DNA of 64,000 nucleotides from NCBI GenBank assembly GCA_003008705.1, contig PDUO01000099.1, forward strand, positions 4,043 to 68,042. The letters are read 5' to 3'. A program made the position numbers and the translations under genes. Each line of letters starts with the position of its first letter. The first letter of the stretch is position 1. Source of the DNA: Pezicula radicicola. Lineage: Eukaryota > Ascomycota > Leotiomycetes > Helotiales > Dermateaceae. Below are positions 42,966 to 55,208 of the stretch, in pieces. The notes under the pieces are model-generated. The model had not been told where the DNA came from. It saw only the letters and a program-made list of their open reading frames with translations, and did not search any database.

Positions 42966-44939
42966 CTAAGTCTTAATGTCAACATCCTCCACCACTCTCT
43001 TCTGTTCATTCTCACTCTCCCTCTCCTCCTGCAGCGCAGCTCTCTCCCTCTCTCGATCCTTATTAACAAAATACCTCAGAACAAAAATCATCCCAAATTC
43101 ACAAACACTCAGTCCAGACATAATACTAAATCCCAAAGTAAACTTAGGAGCATATTTTCCAACATCGAGTATGACAACAGGTACCCAAGCAATGAAAGCT
43201 TGTCCGAAAGTCTGGGCGACTCCTATCACGATTGCTCTCTCTTCTGCATCATCGTGGCAGAATTCATTGGCCCATGCCTATATTTCCTATCAGTATATTG
43301 ATTTCATACTAGAGTAAAGCTTCTTACGTATACTAGGGGCCAATAACCCCATGATGCTGCGTTGATGAGATATCCGAAGAAAGTCGCCCCATATCCAGGT
43401 CCAGCTGCAACAATTACCATGCCGATGAAATTAATTGTCTAAACTTTTGTCAGTCCGTCATAATACTTACTTAGGTATGGACGGATCAGTAATAAACTTA
43501 ATAAGAACTTACAGCTGGTATAGTCATCAACTGCCAACGTTTCCCCCCGAGACCATCAGAAACCCAACTATACGCCAGAGTCGTAACCAGACCAAGAGCC
43601 TGTGCGGCAGTCGGGAACAAGTTAATCTGATACACACTAAATCTATCCAACGACTTTAACCAAACCGAGAAATAATTCAATGGTTGTGTAACAACGCAAT
43701 GAAAACTATAATCGCATTCGTTAATACCATCTCCCAGATTCCCAGTGAGAAGTGAATAACTTACATCAATGTGGCAGTCATAACATAAATTGGCCAATGA
43801 GTAAAAATCTTCTTAAGTTTTGCCCAAGACAATGGGACCGGTTTCCTCCTATCGACCAACTGTACCCTTGCGATATAGTTTTCTTTTTCTCCTGGTCTCA
43901 ACCATCGCGCTTTGGTTTTATATGGATTATCGGGAATGGTGTAGAGACCCCATAATGCACATGGTAGGGAGATAACACCGCAGAATATGAAGAGCCAACG
44001 CCAACCTGCTAGGCCTAGATGACCATCCATTCCTTTATAGATGGCTGCTTGGAGATAGCCGCTGAACATGCTTGCGGCATAGCTTGCTGAGTAGAATATG
44101 GCGATACGTTTTGCTAGTTCTGTAGATAAGTAAGTATGATGACTTGAGATAGCTGTGTGTATGGAGTGGGGAACTTCTGTTGAGAAAATTTTGGGCAGAC
44201 CTCGTTGCGTATACCAGCTACCCATAATAGTCAAAACTCCTACTGCGAAAGGACTTTCTAACATCCCGATAACGAAACGAAGTGCGAAGACTTGTTCCGT
44301 AGTTTGCACAGCCGCGAATGAGAATGTGATAACCGACCAAAGTAACTCGCACGCGGGAAGATAATATGAAGGTCGAACTAGCTACGGTCAGATATACGCA
44401 TATTTTGGCGAAAGAGTATTGTTACTTACTCCTCGTTAACAATAATTGAGAAGGAATCTGCCCAACCAAGTACCCACAAGTGAAATATGTAGTCAACAAA
44501 TTGTATTGGTTTCCAGTGAAGTTGAGATCCTCTTTCATTCCTGATACGTATGCATTTGCTGATATGAGAGTTTAGTTTAAGCCTCAACTTCAAACGTAAG
44601 AAGAAAGACTTACTTATATTACCCGAGTCTAGCAAACGAATGAAATACCCATAGGTTGCCCAGCTCCTAAGATTAAGTTAGCAATGCAACCGGTACCTAG
44701 AAAATGAAAAGGGTGTAATTTGCGATATTGACATACATGAGAAAAATATCCAGTCGTTGGACAAGTTTCTTCTCTTCTGCCGTTCGATTTCCACCATCCC
44801 AAATAACCTCTTGAATTTTCTCCCATCTTGTAGCTGGTGTGTAGTTGTTTTCCTGTATTGACGTAGGTGTACTTTCACCTACGACAACACTGCTTTTCTG
44901 AGTCACCACAGTTGAGATTGCTAAGGTGTTTGAGGCCAT
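42966..44939 (-). CDS. MFS transporter, Dal5/anion:cation symporter type
   Basis: Exon 1 (44737-44939) encodes a cytosolic N-terminus ending [12 protein letters not shown]. The following exons give [113 protein letters not shown], then the C-terminal six-TM half to [19 protein letters not shown]. The layout and the [15 protein letters not shown] motif are those of fungal Dal5-like carriers for allantoate, nicotinate, pantothenate and other small organic anions. About eight exons, with canonical GT-AG at the introns I checked. The segment around 44130-44200 may hold one more intron. Its neighbour is a flavin monooxygenase gene on the same strand, suggesting it imports that enzyme's substrate. 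Confidence 0.8.
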
Positions 44940-45375
44940 CTCGGTGGTATGTAGGTGGACGAATGGAGCAGATGCTTGATGAGGGAGCCGATCGGCTCAG
45001 CTTTATGTATTGGGAATCCTCATTTCAGGGTCTTAGTGACTTTTTTTTCTGCCGGATTCCGGCAACCGCGTTGTAGATGTTCTAGCTGCCGTTCCGCTGC
45101 GGTGTTCATTGCGTGACGGGTATCTGGTTTTGTGTCATTCGCTAAGCGAGCTCATGGATATTGACTACAGTGGCTAACTTTGGAAAAAAAAGGCTTGGCT
45201 GTGATCTTCAGCACCAGAAAAGTTTTTAGTAGAATATTTCCATTCCTGAGAAAAGAATATGTGAATCCGTGATTTCGAGGATACTTATAATTCAGTTGTC
45301 ACATTAACATCGCAACCTGGCAATGTATGTTCACAGAAGGAAAAAGAGCAAATATGGCCAACATATCTTGAGATT
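44940..45375. other. Intergenic
   Basis: Promoter side of the MFS gene and 3' flank of the flavin monooxygenase gene. No gene seen. Confidence 0.45.
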
Positions 45376-46909
45376 CTACTCTTCACTATAGTTCGCATAC
45401 TTAAACCTACTACCAGGATGATCATCCCTCAACTTAGATTGACCCTTCCCATAAATCCTCTCCCTCATAGTCCCCCCTTCCCCAACAGGTGAATATCTAC
45501 CTCTCCTCCTCAACTCAGGCACAAGTAATTCCACCACATCCTCAAAACTACCCGGCGTCAAAACATAACCAATATTAAAACCATCCAAATCAGCAACATC
45601 CATCCACTCTTCCAAGATATCAGCAACTTGAGCAGCAGTTCCAACAGGAACAGGTCCATTACCACCGATGGAAATTAACTTTCCAATGTTACGTGGTGTC
45701 CAAAGTGGAGTGTCTTTTCCATGATATGCGAGACTTGCCACGAGGGAGTGAACATGTTGTTCTACGGTAACATCAGATGCGCTAATTTCAGTATCTAGGT
45801 CGTACTTGCTGAGATCAATTCCAGTGTTACCAGAGAAAAATGCAAGACCGCCTTCAATACTGGCAAATTTCAACGCCTCCTGATACTTCTCATTTGCCTC
45901 CTCCTCAGTCCTCCCTATAATAGGTGTTATAATTGAAAAGACTTTGACGGATTTCGGATCACGACCAACTTCGGCTGCCTTGGCTCGTATTGCTTTAATT
46001 CGTGGTGCTAGGATATGAGGTGAAATGGCGGACACGAATATGCCTTCAGCATGAGTTGCACCGAATTGTATACCAGCTGGGGAAGTTCCAGCTTGGAAGA
46101 GAAAAGGTGTTCGTTGTGGTGATGGATCCAAGATATGAGGTGCATCTAAATTGAAATGTTTCCCGTGATGATGAATCCATCGAATCTTCTGATAATCCGT
46201 ATATACGTCATTTTCAGCATCTTCTCTCAATGCATCATCTGCCCATGAACCTTCCCATAGTTTGTAGAGAACATTGAGATATTCATCTGCAATTGCATAT
46301 CGTAGGTCGTGTTCAACGGGTGCTAGTCCGACTGCTTTCGAAGCAGATGCTTTCCACGAAGTCACAATATTCCATCCAAATCGTCCTTTTGTCAGATGAT
46401 CTAGTGTTGAAAATCGCTTTGCGATTGTATATGGAGCTTCGTATGATGTCGATGTTGTGATAGCAAATCCCAAGTTCTTTGTCACAGCTGCCATGGCGGA
46501 GATAGGCTTATAGCAACAATTAGCTACCTACGTCATAAGATTTCCAGCCAAATCAACTTACAACTGCAGGATCACCCATCGGATATTGAGCACCAGCTCT
46601 GAAACCTGGCTCTGCGCTTCCTTTATAAGTATCATAATGACCATATGTATCCGCCAAAAAAATAGCATTTATATCGCCTTTTTCTAGAAGTTGTGCTAGG
46701 TTCGTCCAATATGAAAGATCTCTTCGTTTGGTGGCTGATCTATCTTTTGGATTCTTCCACTGTCCAAAGGATAAGTGACCAACTGTAAACATATCGAATG
46801 CATTTAGGAATATGCGCTTCTTTGACGCATCTTGAACTTCAGGACCCTTTGGGGCGTTAGCTTCTTTGCTATTCACTGACGGCTCTTGTGATGTGGAAAT
46901 TGTTGTCAT
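45376..46909 (-). CDS. Bacterial-luciferase-like flavin monooxygenase (NtaA/SnaA/DszA type)
   Basis: Two exons (46562-46909 and 45376-46506) give 492 residues. Landmarks of the NtaA-type branch are present. These are KRIFLNAFDMFTVGHLSFGQ W near the start, FLADTYGHYDTYKG, then SAMAAVTKNLGFAITTSTSY and PYTIAKRFSTLDHLTKGRFG WNIVTS. FLFQAGTSPAGIQFGATHAE GIFV and DGFNIGYVLTPGSFED come later. These enzymes use FMNH2 supplied by a separate reductase to oxidise substrates such as nitrilotriacetate, sulphur heterocycles or long alkanes. The substrate here is unknown. The gene lies between a Dal5-type importer on the same strand and a divergent BVMO-like gene, which suggests a small catabolic cluster. 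It looks intact. Confidence 0.85.
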
Positions 46910-47604
46910 TGTAGCAGCAATTCTGAGTACTGTAAGATTAATTGCAAAAAGTAACGATTTTTACAGTCTGAAAGAGAAGTTAGTATTTGAGGGCATACAA
47001 AATCACAGTGAGGTTATCAAACCACCAGTTCCTGGATGTAACGGTAAATCTAAACCAAAATCTCCACGATACTATGTCAACATCCAACCCACTAATGACG
47101 TGCCTAGATGCGCGTACCATGAAATATACAGAATCCATCCTAAAAAAAAATCAGTATGAAAGTGGGATGTGGTTACACGAGTGTTGTATTTTGTATTTAA
47201 AAGCCACAATCAGATGTATTTCCCCTCTGCAATTTACCAAACATGATGCGTCGCTTATTTTTAACCCCTATCTCATCCCACTTTACCTTGACGCCTATTC
47301 GATCTCAGAAGGCGTGATACATCTCAACATTTATCGAATGGAAATACCATACTTCCATATCTTTGATAGCCCTAGCAGACTGAAAACAGGAGGAAAATAG
47401 TAACAACTGTTCCATTCTTAAGCTATAATGCCTTCCAACCTTGCAATGACGTGCGTGACCTGAATACTGTCCCTGATTGTCACTACAGAAACTGTACTTA
47501 TTCGTAATTCCCTGTCGCCCAAGTATATCATCCCACATAGCTGCCGTACTACAAATATCTTCTCCCGCATATTCTTGTACAACCTCAAACCACAAATTTC
47601 AAAA
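46910..47604. promoter_or_regulatory. Divergent intergenic region of two monooxygenase genes
   Basis: 695 nt between the two divergent start codons. No convincing gene lies inside. The position makes it the likely bidirectional control region of the cluster, but I could not identify a specific operator. Confidence 0.4.
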
Positions 47605-49473
47605 ATGGCACCACCCGAAAACACAGCAGCCGACCGACTCGGTCAAATTCAACTACAATTAAAACCACCGAAAACACAAGCACCATTGCGAACCATATTT
47701 CCACCGCTCGAACTCGAAGAACATCCTATTGATGAAATCCCTCCCATCAGGGCAATCGTCGTTGGTGGTGGAATCGCAGGTATTACAGCTGGAATTCTAC
47801 TTCCTGCTAAGGTTCCTGGGTTGGAACTCACTATTTTAGAAAGAAATTCAGAGATTGTTCGTATTTGTAATTTATTTGTGTCTATTATATGAAGGCTTAG
47901 GTACTAACTGATTTTGTTTATATAGGGTGGTGTATGGCATACAAATGTATACCCAGGAGTCAGATGCGACGTCCCAGCAAACGTCTACCAAAGCACATAC
48001 GACTCATCAACAAAATGGTCAACCAGTTACGCAGCAGGAGCCGAAATAAAAGCTTATTGGTTAAACCTAGTGGAAGAATACAACGTTCGGAAATATCTCC
48101 AACTCAACAGTGAAGTCACAAGAGCTGAATGGTCTGAAGAAAAAGGAAAATGGATTGTCGATATTGTGACGAATGGGAAACCCAGAACAGAAGAAACAGA
48201 TTTCTTGATTACGGCAACTGGACATTTCAGTCATCCACGATTACCTGATTATCCGGGCATCAAGGACTTTAAAGGTCATTTACGACATAGTTCAAATTGG
48301 GATCCAGAATTCGAACCAAAGGGTAAGGTTATTGCAGTCATTGGAAACGGAGCTTCTGGTCTCCAAGTAGTACCCCCGTTACAAAAAGTCGCGAAGAAAC
48401 TTTACCATTTTGCTCGCTCGAGGACCTGGATAGCTGGCTCGCTTGCAGGCGAGGAGTTAAGCAGGGACACCAGTGACCCAAGTGCCACTGCGCCACAGGA
48501 TCCCGAGGAATACTACAAATTCCGAAAAGATCTCGAGAATCAATTTTATAAGCGGTTCGGTGGTCTCTTCAAAGATCACGAGAGAAATAAGGCTGCGAAG
48601 AAACAGTTTGAGGAGTTGATGGCTGCGAGACTTAATGGGCGAACAGATCTTCTAGATGCTATCACACCAGACTTTTCACCCAGTTGCCGAAGACTTACAC
48701 CAGGTCCCGGATACCTCGAAGCAATTACACAGGACAACGTTGAATATGTCCCCGAACGAATCCGACGATTCACAGAGACAGGAATCGAGACAGTTGACGG
48801 CAAGCATCGAGAATTAGACGCAGTAATCTGTAGTACAGGAGCAGATATTTCCTTCTCAACAGCCTTTCCAATCTGGGCAAATGGGGTAGATTTACAAGCA
48901 TCATGGAGGCCCGGAGGATCGCCCGGATTTCCGGATTCCTACCTCGGGGTGGCAGCTCCTGGATTTCCGAACTTCCTCATAGTACTTGGTCCGAATTCCA
49001 CAGGTCCAGCAGGAACTCTCACCCATTCAGTTGAGAACCAACTTACTTATATCGCAAAAGTGTTACGCAAGGTTTCATCAAGTGGAATCAGAACTATTAC
49101 ACCATCCCGTAAAGCAACAGATGATTTCCGAGCATATTGCGAGTCTTTTTTCCCTCGAACGGTATTAAGCGAGAACTGTAGTTCTTGGTTTAATGGTGGG
49201 ATTATTGGTGGACGTATTCATGGTATTTGGCCTGGGAGTGGTATTCATGTGAATATTGTGCGTAGAGACGTACGGTGGGAGGACTTTGAGTATACGTATA
49301 AGTCGAAGTCGGGAAACCGATTTGCGTATTTTGGGAATGGCTGGAGTAAACGTGATGTTTTGGCTGTTGAGGATCCGGCTGTGGATATTGATTTGACGCC
49401 TTATCTTTCGAAGGAATCGGTTACGGGTGATGTTGACTTGCGTAGTCATCATGAGGCTTGGTACGAGGTTTAG
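47605..49473 (+). CDS. Baeyer-Villiger-type flavin monooxygenase
   Basis: Two exons, 47605-47856 and 47926-49473, encode 599 residues. The donor gttcgt at 47857 is the one that keeps the frame, giving NSEI joined to GGVWHTNVYPGVRCDVPANV. The first Rossmann motif GGGIAG is at about residues 54-59 and the second, GNGASG, at about 224-229. Between them is the BVMO fingerprint FKGHLRHSSNWD (about 199-210), which fits FxGxxxHxxxW. These enzymes use FAD and NADPH to insert oxygen next to a ketone or to hydroxylate. The gene is divergent from an NtaA-type monooxygenase and close to a Dal5-type importer, fitting stepwise oxidative breakdown of one imported compound. No disabling change seen. Confidence 0.87.
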
Positions 49474-49915
49474 AAGGACTACTACAAAGTTGGTAGATGA
49501 CGGTTTTGAAAGAATGGGTATCTTTCTGAGGGACTGAGAGCGCGGTATTTCTTGGGTTTTGACTACATAGAATAGTTGAAGCAGATCTCATGTTGAATTT
49601 TAGATCCATAGTAAACATATTCCACAAAACTTCGACAACGAATTCTGAATGTCACCGTGGTGCCCCTTTTCACATACCCCTTTTCACAGCTCGCTTAAAT
49701 TTCACCACAAATCCTAGCAAGCCCAATCACTAGAAAATAATTTCGCCGCTTTATTCATGATCATTTACTACATGAACTGTACATCGCAGACAAGTAAATT
49801 AGTAGAGACTTGAAGCTTATTAGATTCATATAGAAATATATCATAACTCAAAATATATAAAGTGCTCTTTTCAAGAAACTAATCCCCTGAACGATTTATA
49901 ACTGCGAACATTAAA
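49474..49915. other. Intergenic, 3' flanks of convergent genes
   Basis: No gene seen. The part at 49740-49900 is AT-rich. Confidence 0.45.
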
Positions 49916-50565
49916 CTACGGCCCACCAGCCCTCGGTCCACTATCCTGAATAACAGCCCCAGGAAACCCACTCCCATACTCACTAACGCCCTTTCCAGGC
50001 GGTAAATTCGTACACCCACCCAACGTCAAAAGCGGAGCCAACGCATTCCCAAGCATACCCGGAACCAAAGCCAAAACCTCCTTCAAAGCCACACCCGTAA
50101 AAACCTTCTCTAAACTAGTAGGAACCTCAGCCTGAATATTCTGAGCAATGAAACAAGCCAATTTAGCAGGATTTGTTAAATCAGCAGTATTGAATAGACC
50201 GCCTGAGATATTTCCTAGGTTGACTCCAGCGAATGTGTTTACGCCGTTGACGTTCCCGCCTACTTGGCAGGTATTGGGGTAGGCTAGACATTGTTGAGCT
50301 ACGGCGTAGACGATGTCGATTAATGTCCATTGATCGTCTACGGCTCGTTTGTACCAGTTATCCGGGATGCGTTCATAACTGTATTTATATACTAGCCCTC
50401 TGGAGGCATTGCGAGTATAAGAGAAGAAATCCATTAATATACTTGGTGTTAATAAGCCGCGCGGGTACTCTGCTGAATGGTTTGCCATTAATGCAGAGAC
50501 GAATTGATGTGCAGCGGGAGTGAAAGCTACACCTGCGAATGCGGGTGCGAAGTAATTTGGGTTAT
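49916..50565 (-). pseudogene. Chloroperoxidase-like (haem-thiolate peroxidase) C-terminal half
   Basis: The open frame from the left end of a MITE reads NNPNYFAPAFAGVAFTPAAH, QFVSALMANHSAEYPRGLL, then YERIPDNWYKRAVDD and CQVGGNVNGVNTFAGVNLG, ending in a Pro/Gly-rich tail. The pattern NPxFF..AxAGV..MANxSAEYPxG.L..YERIPDNWYKRA is that of the secreted haem-thiolate chloroperoxidase/peroxygenase family. Such proteins carry the haem-binding Pro-Cys-Pro and acid-base residues in the N-terminal half, which is absent. I find no matching sequence in the 900 nt beyond the MITE. Without the haem ligand the remnant cannot be an active enzyme. Confidence 0.7.
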
Positions 50566-50567
50566 TA

Positions 50568-50802
50568 CTCCCCCTCCCCCCCCCCTAAATAAATGTTATA
50601 CGGTGGGTTGTAGTGTAGGTTTATTCGGGCAATTACATAGACTAAATGTAGCAGCTTAAGTCCACTTAAAGCAAATTCCGTGGAATTTACACTATATTCG
50701 AGGAATTCTAACAATCTTAGTATACTCTCTATTAGCTCTACACAACTAGGAAGGCCACGTTACGGACCCACCGTATAACATTTATTTAGGGAGGGGGGAG
50801 AG
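50568..50802. mobile_element. Tc1/mariner-type MITE with TA target duplication
   Basis: The 235-bp element has inverted ends. Left starts ctccccctcccccccccc then taaataaatgttatacggtg ggt. Right, read inward on the other strand, is ctctcccccctccc then the same 23 bases. It is flanked by TA on both sides (50566-50567 and 50803-50804), the target preference of Tc1/mariner elements. The inside has no coding potential. It lies exactly at the broken 5' edge of the chloroperoxidase-like gene. Confidence 0.75.
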
Positions 50803-50804
50803 TA

Positions 50805-51747
50805 GCGATTGAGTAATATTGACTTAGCGGATTATGTAAGGCCCTTTTCAACGGGTATGATGAACTTATATATCCTCACTTCGTTACACAACTCCAATTA
50901 GTAAGACCGAGGCATCCAAATACCGACACCCCCCCTCAAAGTTTGCCAGTGCCACGACGTGTTTTGTTACGATTGCAAACAGTACAACTAACTACTTTCG
51001 TGGCTTTCTGATATGTGACCAACAAGTCTGGGCGCCGTCATGAGGCGCTCCCACAAGTTCGATTATTCATGAAGTAATTACTAACACCCTCAACCCAACT
51101 CGTCCAAAAAAACATGGGAAAGATCACTTCAACAAACTTGAGCTCAACCGATCTTCCAAAAGCTAACTCTACAGACTCGTTCTGTGCTAGTGGGCGAGCT
51201 TAATAAGACGAAATCAGGACAGGATACGATATGTTGATCGTAGAGCCAAGAATGGGTATTCCCGTATTGGCGTGTTCTAAAAAGGCTTATCTGTACAGTA
51301 CACATCGTATACGTCTGAACTTTAAGGTTATATTAATCCTTGGTTGGCATTTTGCGGCGAAGTATGTTTACTTACCTTGCTTGGTAGCTGACTACTAGCG
51401 TATGTGACTTGAAGATCGGAAATCAGAACAGGTACTCTAGGCATAACCCTTCATTCACTTCGCCAATTGGTAAACAATTCAGCTCAGGACTTTGCATATA
51501 CACACAATTGTAGCCAGACGAAGACATCCAATTGGTCCCGTCTGTCTATCTACCTCCGCTACGCAGCCAGCTAGAACCAGCTATCCAATGACAGCCATGC
51601 CATATGTAAAACGGTAAAATATAAACAACGCCTGGGTATACTCTTCATCCCATTCTCATCTCATGCGCCTCTCTTTCCTATTCTGTCTTATAGCAAGTAC
51701 CGCGTCGTTTAGGGGTATTATACACTACTTTCCAACACGCTTAATAA
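50805..51747. other. Intergenic
   Basis: No gene seen. I searched the minus strand for the missing N-terminal half of the chloroperoxidase gene and did not find it. Confidence 0.45.
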
Positions 51748-53760
51748 TCAATCACTATTATCCTTTTTAACACCATCTGCCGTTGAAGATACCCCTCTGG
51801 TCGTCTGAGGCCGCGGCATGATATCACCATCGGCAGTAATGTAGGTTCCCTCATCATTATCCCAATCGTCATCCTCACCATCTGCATCACTCCCACTACC
51901 ACTTCCAATCCCAGGACTTGGGTAACCAGCATGATGCTGCTTAACGACCTCCATCTGGGCATCCTCGCGCATCTTGCTGATCTTAATCCAGTTGTAGGCT
52001 GCAATGGCGCCAATTGTGACGAAGAGCCCGCTGATGTTGACAGAAGTCATTGTGTCGTGGAAGATAAGGCCTGCCGTAATGATTGTTACGACTTCCTTGA
52101 AAATTCCAGCGATGGAGAGCGTAACGACCGAGGTGCGCTGGAGCAATGCAAACTCGGCCGATGTCATGCAGAAGGCGAGTGTGCCTGGGAATAGGAGGAT
52201 AAGCGGGCCGAGGACGGGACCTTTCTTCTCCACAAGGACTTGCAGACCCCCATATAGGTTGCCGAAGCCCTCAACAGGCACTGCGAGAACGAAGAGACTG
52301 GCAAACATGATGGGTGCCAGGTAGAAGATGCTCGAGAAGGGATTTGAAGTGGCTGGGTTGCGAAGGAGAAGGATTTGGGTGAGGCCCCAGCGAAAACCGC
52401 TGAAGAAAGCGGCAGATATAACTAGGATAAAGCCTAGAGCATTGAAGGCTGTTTCTCCAGCTACCATCATTACTACCCCAACGGTCATGGTGGCTATGAT
52501 GGCAACGAGGCGCCAGGACGGGACTTCGAGGCGGAAGAGAAAGGCGAAGAGAAGGACGAAAGCCAGAGCGGAGGACTTGCACATTGCTAAATTATATGGT
52601 TAGCGAGTTAGGATGAAACGGATTAGGCAAAACATACTGTAGAATGTCAAAGTAATAAACTTCAATGACATATTCCCCAGACCAATATCCAATCCAGTCG
52701 CCATTCCGCAGGGTCCTATTCGCGTGAGATAGAACATCTTCGTCATCAAGGGCTTCTTCAGGTCTGCCTCGTGCTGAGCCTGATCTGCATCTGGCCTGTG
52801 GGTGTTGTGTGGGTTGGATATGGAATCATATCTGGGTCGGAACTGAGGTAGGAAGAAGAGGACGAGCGACGCCAATGTGAATTGCACGAGCATGTGCATA
52901 CATGTTGTGAAGAGGGGGAAGTGGAAGTCGAGGTGATCGGGTGAGAACATCCATTTGTTGTACTGGCGGGAATACGTTAGCAGAGGTCCTGATGTACAAA
53001 TGAGGCCACTTACGATAGATATGGACAAGGAAAACAAATACCACATCCCTATTAGAATGCCATTGATGATACTCCTCTTGATCACATTCAAGTCGGCCTC
53101 CTTCTTCTCCTCATCTGTAACCTTTACTTCTGCTGCCACTCTCTGGTCCATTAATGTGTTCCGCCGCCGCCTCCTCTTTCTTTTACTCTTATCCTTCGAC
53201 GTCAACCCGGTCTCCTCGTCATCCTGCAGTCCATCCTCCTCCGACAGATGATCCAGCTCCATATCCTCACTGGTACTCTTTGAATCGTCGTCGGACGGTC
53301 TCACGTCTCCTAATAACTTTCCTTCTTCCTCGGATATGCCCTTCGGTTGTTTGTGTGGTGATCGAGTTGAGCGTTTCGACCTCTTGTCAGCATCTAGACT
53401 CTTCATGAGACTACTTCTCCGTCTCCTATGCCCCGATGGCGCTCCCACGGCGGCGGGGTCCATCTCGATATCTCTCTCGTCTTGCGAATTCAAGGGATCA
53501 GCAGTCCGGCCAGCCTCTAGCGTCCATTCGCCGCGGGAAAGGTGTTCGTCGCTCGAGCGCGTCAGAAGATCAGAAACGGTGGGCAGTCGACTCAAGCCCG
53601 GGTGAGACGACCGGCGGAAGGATTGGGGAGCGGTTGGGTAAGCTGGAGATGATTGCTCGGTGTGTGGTGAAGAGGAAGAAGAAGATATATCTGGTTCACG
53701 GTCACCGCGTTTCGCTGTCGCTGTAGTAGAAGAAGAAGAGGGCACGCAGTGATCATCCAT
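51748..53760 (-). CDS. SLC35C2-like nucleotide-sugar/triose-phosphate-family transporter
   Basis: Three exons (53014-53760, 52638-52962, 51748-52586) give 636 residues. The first intron falls within the family motif, so that SLSI joins YNKWMFSPDHLDFHFPLF. The second joins LKFITLTFYT to MCKSSALAFVLLFAFLFRLE. FPGTLAFCMTSAEFALLQRT and TAGLIFHDTMTSVNISGLF follow. This is the TPT/SLC35 drug-metabolite family, close in pattern to SLC35C2 and yeast YMD8, Golgi/ER transporters of uncertain substrate. The first 230 residues are a long Ser-rich, then acidic and basic cytosolic extension (with KRKRRRRRNTLMDQ). The C-terminal tail is Gly/Ser/Asp-rich. Intact. Confidence 0.85.
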
Positions 53761-55133
53761 AATTGCTGTTCATTGAGTGAAATATCGCTAAGGGCCCTGT
53801 GCTGGACCGGTACGTCGAGGGCGGAGTGGCACACCCTGGTCCAAGCCCTAGGGGCTGCACAGGAGCGCGAAACACGATTCGTTCGTAGTGTTTTATAACG
53901 GGGCGGATGAGATCTTGGCTCAGCAGTTGGCAGATTTGATCAGGGGAATGGCGCCGCCGCACTGAAAGGAGGTGTGGTTGTACAGGGGATGTGAAGGAGG
54001 GCAGAAGCAGAAGAAGAAGAGAGAGGGCGTGCGGAAAAAAAACAAAGACAAAAAACAACAACTGACACCCGCTGCAAAAGATGTCTCAGAATAGTGATCT
54101 TGTATCTGATGTTTATTAGACTACTTTGTCACTGTAGAGAAAGAGAGAGAGAGAGAGGGAGAGATGGGACAAGATACTTTGTAGGCGGTATGCTGATGAC
54201 ACAGTGTTTCAGTTCCACCACCAAACCTTCCCCTCCCCTCTCCCTAGGTGCTCGTAGCGAGCTCAAGTGATCTCATCAACTGAAGAAAAGAGAGGCTGGT
54301 GAAAGCCACAGCACAGCCAGTGGCAGTCACGCGAGCGAACCCTACTGTACGGATCTACGAATACAGGGCAACGAAATGAATTGCCAAGGTAGGTACTGTA
54401 CAGTACAAAGTATTCGACAAGACAAGACAAGATAAGACAATAGCTACGAAATACAGTACAGCCAGCATTTCCCAGTACGAATTAGAAAGTATCAGATGAG
54501 AAAACTTGGAAGTCGCCGACGTTGTTGTCAGGACCAGGTGTTGCGAGATGCAACTACTTGGTATCTACGGTGTAGACAGACTACAGGCTGGTAGGTTCAG
54601 GGCTATAGGCTTGGTTACTACCATATGGGCCATCTTATGGGCATCTTGTGGGCGGTGAAAGCCAAGCTACAGGCATCTCCGTGGTTACTGACTTATTGAC
54701 TTGGCTGTTGTTCAGTGAACTATCAACACGGAAAATTTAATATCTGGCGTCGCCCTACAGCTACTCGGTCGAGTCGGTGTGCTGTATGTGGAGAATCATA
54801 AGGCAGCATCGCATATGTATGAGTGCTCGCCTTCTCTTTTCCTCTGGCTGTGCTTTGCACATCACATCACTGCTCTGACTGCCGTGATTCCAGAAAGCTA
54901 AAGGCCCTGGTGGGCTGATAGTGACAGTTACAGTTACCTACCAATTCCTTTCTCATCTGCCGCTTTTGTGTGCAAAACAAGTCAATTCGCATTCTCGCAC
55001 TTCCCAGCATATACTTCTGTACTGTACCTATTTGCGTCAAGTTGTAATTAATCGCGGACAGAGAAATCCACCTTGACCCCCATCTCATTCCAATGATGAG
55101 TTGGCATTGGAGGTTTGGAAACCCAATCCGTAC
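53761..55133. other. Intergenic with simple repeats
   Basis: Upstream of the transporter gene. It holds a GA-rich tract (54137-54165), a pentamer gacaa-type run (54416-54442) and several cagtac/gtactg words. No supported gene. It ends at the assembly gap. Confidence 0.5.
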
Positions 55134-55208
55134 NNNNNNNNNNNNNNNNNNNNNNNNNNNNNNNNNNNNNNNNNNNNNNNNNNNNNNNNNNNNNNNNNNN
55201 NNNNNNNN
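55134..55208. other. Assembly gap (75 N)
   Basis: A run of undefined bases followed immediately by a run of nine C, so the gap probably reflects a homopolymer that could not be sequenced or closed. Confidence 0.98.
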
